NCBI GenBank assembly: GCA_964628515.1
Contig: CAZVNZ010000044.1
Location: 1-16,400 of the forward strand
DNA from: CAZVNZ01 sp964628515
Lineage (GTDB): Bacteria > Bacillota > Clostridia > Christensenellales > Christensenellaceae
Length of the DNA: 16,400 nucleotides
Direction of reading: 5' to 3'
Part shown: positions 12,189-16,400 of the stretch, in pieces
Numbering within the stretch: position 1 is the first letter of the stretch
Layout of the letters: each line of letters begins with the position of its first letter
The notes under the pieces: generated by a model
What the model was told of the DNA's origin: nothing
The model's database searches: none
Seen by the model: the letters and a program-made list of their open reading frames with translations, nothing else
Made by a program: the position numbers and the translations under genes

Positions 12189-14633
12189 TTAAATAGCAAT
12201 GTCTCTTTTAATAATACTACCGTCCATAGCATTAATACTTAAAAAACTATGTGCAAAATATCCCGGCTCTACAAAAATATTTTCTTGATTTAAATTAGCT
12301 TTATCAGGATAATCTTCAGAATACTTTATTTCAAAATATCCATAAAAATCCCAAGTTGGAACAAGCAAATATTCAGTAGTATTGTTTTGTTTAGGTATTT
12401 TTGAATACCCCAGTTTGATTTCATCTATATTTATAAAAACTTTTTCAATATATGGATCATTCATCCAACTATTATTTATTTCTATTTGTGCCTTAAACTT
12501 ATTTATTACTTCCTCAAATGGTATTAAATCAGAATTCTCTGTTAATTTTTCTTTAACATTCATTGGTTTTTCATATCTTAAAGCAAAAACGCCATCATCG
12601 TCTACGCAAATAGAAATGTATTCTTCTGACCAAGGTTCCGCATAAACATTATCTTCTTTTATTCTAATAAATTTCAATCCTCCTTCATTGACATAATTAA
12701 TTGGAATACCATCATTATTTCTTGTAAAGTCTATTTCGTAATACATTTGCCGATTATTAGCATCAACATTATAATCTACAGTAAAATTTGATATTCCCCA
12801 AGGTCTGCAAACCCATTTTTCCAAATTAAAATCTTTTAAATTAAGCTTTTTTAATGTCTCGTAGCTTACTTCTACAGCTTCTTCAATTGTGGTATTGACT
12901 TTATTTGCTTGAACTGCTCCTTGCACAACAGCATTTGTCATTTGATTATCGTAATTATTGAGAAATACAATTTGATTCTGTTTATTTGAATTGTTTTTAA
13001 CAAAATTTAATGTTGCTGGCTTATCTTTTCCCAATTCTGCTTCAATATTAAGATAATATGTATCATTTATTATTTTTTTATATTCCGCATTTTCGATTAT
13101 ACCTTCATTTTGAGAAGTAATCGTTTTGAATTTTAAATCAGACGGAACACGTTCATAATCCGGTGGGCTTAATTCCAAAAGTTTGTAGTTATTTTGTAGT
13201 TCTCGTTTCCAACTTTCTAATTCTTTGGTGTATCTTTCCTCGTCAGCTTCTTTAAGCTCTTGAAGATAACTTTCTATTTTTTCGATTTGAATTAATATTT
13301 CTTTTTGTGTTGTAATATGCAATGGTTTTGATTCTATTGCCTGTTTCCCTTCAAATAGCACCTCTGTAAACAACTCAATTTTATCTTGTGTAATATCCTG
13401 TGGAGTAACGACATACGTTGGGTATTTGGTTACTTCCGGAGTAATGATTTTTGCATCTATAGAGACATCTAATTTCTCATTTGCAAGAGAATCGGAAACA
13501 TTTTGCGGAAACTCGTATTTTGTAATTGTTTTTTCCAAAGCCCCCTCCCCCTTCCCCACCACAACCTCCTCCTTAGGAGTAGGTTTACATGCGGTAGAAA
13601 AACAGGCTACTACAAGCAAAGCTGTTACTATGCTTAAAATAACCACTACACTTTTTTTGCTCTTAGCTTTCATAAAAATTCCTCGTATTCGATTTTCCGC
13701 CACCTTTTTATTGCTGTATAACGCCATTCCCAGCACTCCTTGACTTTGTGTGTTTTGAGAAAACAACGTTAGTATTGTACTTGCGTATATTTTGCGCTCA
13801 CCTGCTTGCATTTGCTTTACTACCATAGCATCGCATGCCGTCTCCATATCCTCTCGCATTAGCTTGTAGGTTAGCCAAACTATTGGGTTAAACCAGTAGA
13901 TACTTAGGAGTATCATCATCAAATAACAAACCAAACCGTCTTTGCGTTTTAAGTGCATAAGCTCGTGGGTTATAGCCATTTTCAGCTGAATGTCGCTCAT
14001 TTCTACTTTGTATGGCAAAAGTATTACATTTGGAAACAACAAGGCAGGGCTGTGTAATCCTTTTTGATACACCAAATATACTTTTTGGCGTATACCTAAC
14101 TTTTCTTTGCATTGCATCAACATAGTATAAACATTTTTATTAACGCCTACGCTGTTTAAAATAACCTGCTTTCTTAGCTTGCGTCCCACAAATATGTAGC
14201 GTACTGCACTTGCGCCTATTCCCGAAAGCCATATAATAAGTAGAATTTCCGCTACACCCAACTTTGCGCTAAGGGTTTTTTCTTGCTTTGGTGCAGTCGG
14301 ATTTGTAAAACCTTCATTATATACAGTATTTGGCAAATTGCTTGTATTTTGTATGCCTTTATTTTTATTGTGATTTTGGGGTAACTGCACCAAATTTGTG
14401 CTGTTGCTTACAGCTTGGGTTTGAGTTACCGCCTTGGCATCTTGGTAGGTTATTAACTTAACTTGGCTTTCCGCAGTAAAGGGCAGGGCAAGCCTAAGAA
14501 TCAGCAAAGACCATATTGCAAGGTGCATCACCGGAGATATTTTATTTTTAAATAGCTTTTTAAATATTACTATTGCCACAAATATTATTGCGGAATATAT
14601 TGTTATTTCTATTAGGGTATTTAGTATTTGCAT
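12189..14633 (-). CDS. BlaR1/MecR1-like M56 membrane metallopeptidase with large extracytoplasmic domain
   Basis: The product has 814 residues. The N-terminal half has membrane helices at about 11-26, 37-53 and 126-149. The zinc peptidase core follows, with HELMH (223-227) and EDMETACD (261-268, third zinc ligand region), a further hydrophobic stretch (about 234-257), and a last helix at 327-346. A lipobox-like VVACFSTACKPTP follows that helix, then about 460 residues outside the cell. The outer domain starts with a VSIDAKIITPEVTKYPTYVV block, has a charged helical hairpin (about 445-495) and ends INAMDGSIIKRD. No penicillin-binding SxxK/SxN/KTG set is seen, so beta-lactam sensing is not indicated. 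In the family, ligand binding activates the peptidase to remove a BlaI-type repressor. The start is supported by AAGGAA. The gene is 21 nt ahead of the lipoprotein gene. Confidence 0.9.
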   Translation of the reverse strand: MQILNTLIEITIYSAIIFVAIVIFKKLFKNKISPVMHLAIWSLLILRLALPFTAESQVKLITYQDAKAVTQTQAVSNSTNLVQLPQNHNKNKGIQNTSNLPNTVYNEGFTNPTAPKQEKTLSAKLGVAEILLIIWLSGIGASAVRYIFVGRKLRKQVILNSVGVNKNVYTMLMQCKEKLGIRQKVYLVYQKGLHSPALLFPNVILLPYKVEMSDIQLKMAITHELMHLKRKDGLVCYLMMILLSIYWFNPIVWLTYKLMREDMETACDAMVVKQMQAGERKIYASTILTLFSQNTQSQGVLGMALYSNKKVAENRIRGIFMKAKSKKSVVVILSIVTALLVVACFSTACKPTPKEEVVVGKGEGALEKTITKYEFPQNVSDSLANEKLDVSIDAKIITPEVTKYPTYVVTPQDITQDKIELFTEVLFEGKQAIESKPLHITTQKEILIQIEKIESYLQELKEADEERYTKELESWKRELQNNYKLLELSPPDYERVPSDLKFKTITSQNEGIIENAEYKKIINDTYYLNIEAELGKDKPATLNFVKNNSNKQNQIVFLNNYDNQMTNAVVQGAVQANKVNTTIEEAVEVSYETLKKLNLKDFNLEKWVCRPWGISNFTVDYNVDANNRQMYYEIDFTRNNDGIPINYVNEGGLKFIRIKEDNVYAEPWSEEYISICVDDDGVFALRYEKPMNVKEKLTENSDLIPFEEVINKFKAQIEINNSWMNDPYIEKVFINIDEIKLGYSKIPKQNNTTEYLLVPTWDFYGYFEIKYSEDYPDKANLNQENIFVEPGYFAHSFLSINAMDGSIIKRDIAI
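13671..13684 (-). promoter_or_regulatory. Possible internal ribosome site and start in the M56 gene
   Basis: Within the gene, GAGGAA (13679-13684) lies 5 nt before an in-frame ATG (13671-13673, Met321). The protein from this Met has all the features of a lipoprotein precursor: MKAKSKK, a hydrophobic stretch, then VVAC. The same site with the same spacing occurs in the upstream paralogue (16337-16350). A second product containing only the sensor domain is possible but unproven. Confidence 0.4.
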
Positions 14634-14680
14634 ATATTTTTCCTTTTGCTTTAACCACCGGTTGCATTAGCTGCCGATTC

Positions 14681-16400
14681 TCACGGCCCCATCATATTAG
14701 TAATCCCGGGCATCATAACCGGAGAGCCGTCAAGAGCGTTTATAACAATTACATTACTGTTATAAAGCGTTTCTTTATCGTCAAGTGGCGAGTCGGTACC
14801 TGTTGTTGTGCTGTACCCCTGCACCTCTATATTCCACACGGGTACTATCATTGCTTGGTTTAAATTATCCTTAACATTTATGTAATCCATTATTAGCCGT
14901 ACATCTTCTATTTCGTAGCGCAAATACTGTCTTCCGTATTTGCCGTCGGGTTCCTCGTTTCTGCGCAAAGGATTGGCATTAACATTATATAAGTGGTCAA
15001 CCGCTCTCTTTTTTGCTTCTTCCATAGTAATCATCTTGTTTTTTGGTGTGGAAGTTTCTACCAATTGCGCTATGGAATTCCAATAAAACTCAAGAATTTT
15101 GCCGTTTTCGTCAAAGGTTATGCCTCCCGATTCCTGTCTAAATGGAGCGGAATATATTTGATCCCAATTTTGCGGACCGTCAAAACCTATCATTTTGTTG
15201 GCAAAGGCAGGCACTCCTTCGTTTTGTCTTACAAATCTTACTCGTACTGCTTTTGTAAATTCTTCGGCTTTTTCGTTTTGCCAATTACTTTTAAAAGTTT
15301 CGTTATAATACTCAAATAGTGCGTACTCTGTATCTGTAATTGCTACATCATTAATATTTAAGTCCTTTAGTACAGAAACTGCTTTTTGCCTCATAGCGGT
15401 TTTATCTATGCTTATTTCTTCTAATACTTCCAAATATTCCTTGTGCTGTTGCTCGGTTTCGTTTGCATTTGTTAGCGTTTCGGATTTTATCGGCTCAGGA
15501 AAGGCTTCCGCCCGTTGCCTATCTATTTCTACTGATTTTAGCCTATCTTTTGCTATACTCTCATCCATGCCCGTAACTCCCAGACCGTAATTAAAGGAAG
15601 GCACATCTAATTCTGTGGCTCTCGATGCAATTATTTTTGCATACTCGCCATTTCCCTGTATTATAGCTAAATCTAAATAGTTTTCTCCCGTACTTGCATC
15701 CGTTTGCCCTATTATATTAGTACTTCTTGCCGCAAATTTTGTGGTTGCGCTTTTTGCATCCACCGTTTCGGGTGCTTGTGCAAGCAGGTTTTCCGTTCTC
15801 TTAATGTCGGATTTAAGACTTTCTACATACCCCTCATCGTTAGCTTGCTCCCCTTCTGCAAGCGCTTGTTTTAAGCGTATTAATTCTTGCTCGTAATCCG
15901 CTTTGGTCAGTTGCATCGTTCCCTCAAAAATCTTTGGATTTTCTCCCACAAAATAAGCAATCAGCTCGTCTGCTCTTTCTTGAGATAAATCGTACTTCTC
16001 CAGTATTTGCACAGGGTATTCCTCCGGCATATTTTCGGGCACCATAACATCCACATCTGCATTTACCGTAAAATATTCCGTTTTTTGAATATCCTCTTTC
16101 CAATGCTCTTTTGCCACGTAATTTGAAATGGCGTATTCATCTTGGGGTTTTTCTTCTTGTGATGATTGTTTAAGAGGGTTTACTTCCGCCTTCTCCTCTA
16201 ACTCTATACCTTTTTCTTTATTAACCACAGGGGCAAGCGTGGGTGTAGGCTTACAAGCGGTGGAAAAACATGTTACTACAAGCATTGCCGTTACCATGCT
16301 TAATGCTATTATTACACTTTTTTTGCTCCTCTGTTTCATAAAAATTCCTCGTATTCGATTTTCCGCCACCTTTTTATTGCTGTATAACGCCATTCCCAGC
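14681..16400 (-). CDS. BlaR1-like membrane protein, C-terminal part (gene cut by window end)
   Basis: The frame is open to the edge of the window and encodes LGMALYSNKKVAENRIRGIFMK at its visible beginning, the same as residues 301-322 of the next gene's protein. The ATG at 16393 is therefore an internal Met, and the M56 peptidase half should lie beyond base 16400. What is seen is the last membrane helix (about 27-42 after that Met), TCFSTACKPTP, and an extracytoplasmic domain of about 520 residues. The domain has a VNADVDVMVPENMPEEYPV block, a long charged helical hairpin (about 160-205), a PVWNIEVQGYS block and a VINALDGSP end. It is a paralogue of the downstream M56 protein, with clearly diverged sensor sequence. 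It is the first gene of the visible operon, and its stop is 47 nt before the next start. Confidence 0.85.
   Translation of the reverse strand, partial: LGMALYSNKKVAENRIRGIFMKQRSKKSVIIALSMVTAMLVVTCFSTACKPTPTLAPVVNKEKGIELEEKAEVNPLKQSSQEEKPQDEYAISNYVAKEHWKEDIQKTEYFTVNADVDVMVPENMPEEYPVQILEKYDLSQERADELIAYFVGENPKIFEGTMQLTKADYEQELIRLKQALAEGEQANDEGYVESLKSDIKRTENLLAQAPETVDAKSATTKFAARSTNIIGQTDASTGENYLDLAIIQGNGEYAKIIASRATELDVPSFNYGLGVTGMDESIAKDRLKSVEIDRQRAEAFPEPIKSETLTNANETEQQHKEYLEVLEEISIDKTAMRQKAVSVLKDLNINDVAITDTEYALFEYYNETFKSNWQNEKAEEFTKAVRVRFVRQNEGVPAFANKMIGFDGPQNWDQIYSAPFRQESGGITFDENGKILEFYWNSIAQLVETSTPKNKMITMEEAKKRAVDHLYNVNANPLRRNEEPDGKYGRQYLRYEIEDVRLIMDYINVKDNLNQAMIVPVWNIEVQGYSTTTGTDSPLDDKETLYNSNVIVINALDGSPVMMPGITNMMGP
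16334..16400. repeat. 67-nt exact repeat shared by the two M56-type genes
   Basis: Bases 16334-16400 are identical to 13668-13734. The repeat covers the ALYSNKKVAENRIRGIF coding region, the putative internal ribosome site and the ATG. It reaches the window end, so the true repeat may be longer. Flanking sensor regions are well diverged, so this part has been kept identical by gene conversion, recent duplication or selection. Confidence 0.9.

Noticed and set aside
12189..16400. Beta-lactam sensing by the BlaR1-like proteins
   Set aside because: The extracytoplasmic domains lack the penicillin-binding SxxK, SxN and KTG motifs; similarity is to the M56 part only.

Overview
The window looks like chromosomal DNA of a low-GC Clostridia-type Firmicute. 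The reasons are the AT-rich composition, strong AGGAGG-type ribosome binding sites, the rpsF-ssb-rpsR gene order, a tRNA with encoded CCA, a TPP riboswitch ahead of a ThiT-type thiamine transporter gene, and BlaR1-type M56 membrane peptidases. Genus and species cannot be read from the sequence.

Bases 1-1570 are an IS256-family insertion sequence on the minus strand. Its transposase is split by a 103-nt hairpin-rich insertion. Bases 1667-2994 are a housekeeping block on the minus strand: a consensus promoter, a structured leader, rpsF, ssb, rpsR, then a tRNA-Arg(ACG) with its own promoter, closed by a hairpin terminator. Bases 3111-4070 run the other way: a consensus promoter, a TPP riboswitch with a competing terminator, thiT, and a bidirectional terminator.

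Bases 4130-16400 are all on the minus strand and form one long export and sensing island. In transcription order it holds a BlaR1-like membrane protein (cut by the window edge), a second complete BlaR1-like M56 peptidase with a large extracytoplasmic domain, a lipoprotein with a related sensor-like domain, two multi-membrane-segment ABC-2-type permease subunits, their likely BcrA/NatA-type ATPase, a LolD-type ATPase, a membrane-anchored adaptor-like protein with repeated beta-type domains, and a MacB/FtsX-type permease. A reasonable reading is envelope-stress or peptide-antibiotic sensing by the M56 proteins and lipoprotein, with export or lipid/peptide removal by two ABC systems. Substrate and signal are not known. 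No BlaI-type repressor lies in the window; if there is one, it should be beyond base 16400.

The junctions between the ABC genes are filled with a miniature inverted-repeat element of about 150 bp whose ends carry repeats of a TGCAGAAT-type motif. There are two near-complete copies, one truncated copy, one diverged copy and one solo arm. One copy sits in a local duplication that also carries a 5' fragment of an ABC ATPase gene. The most interesting points are the dual-start possibility in the M56 genes (a good internal ribosome site exactly at the lipoprotein-like segment, perfectly conserved between the paralogues), the family of three related sensor domains, the miniature elements abutting ABC start codons, and the structured insertion inside the transposase gene.
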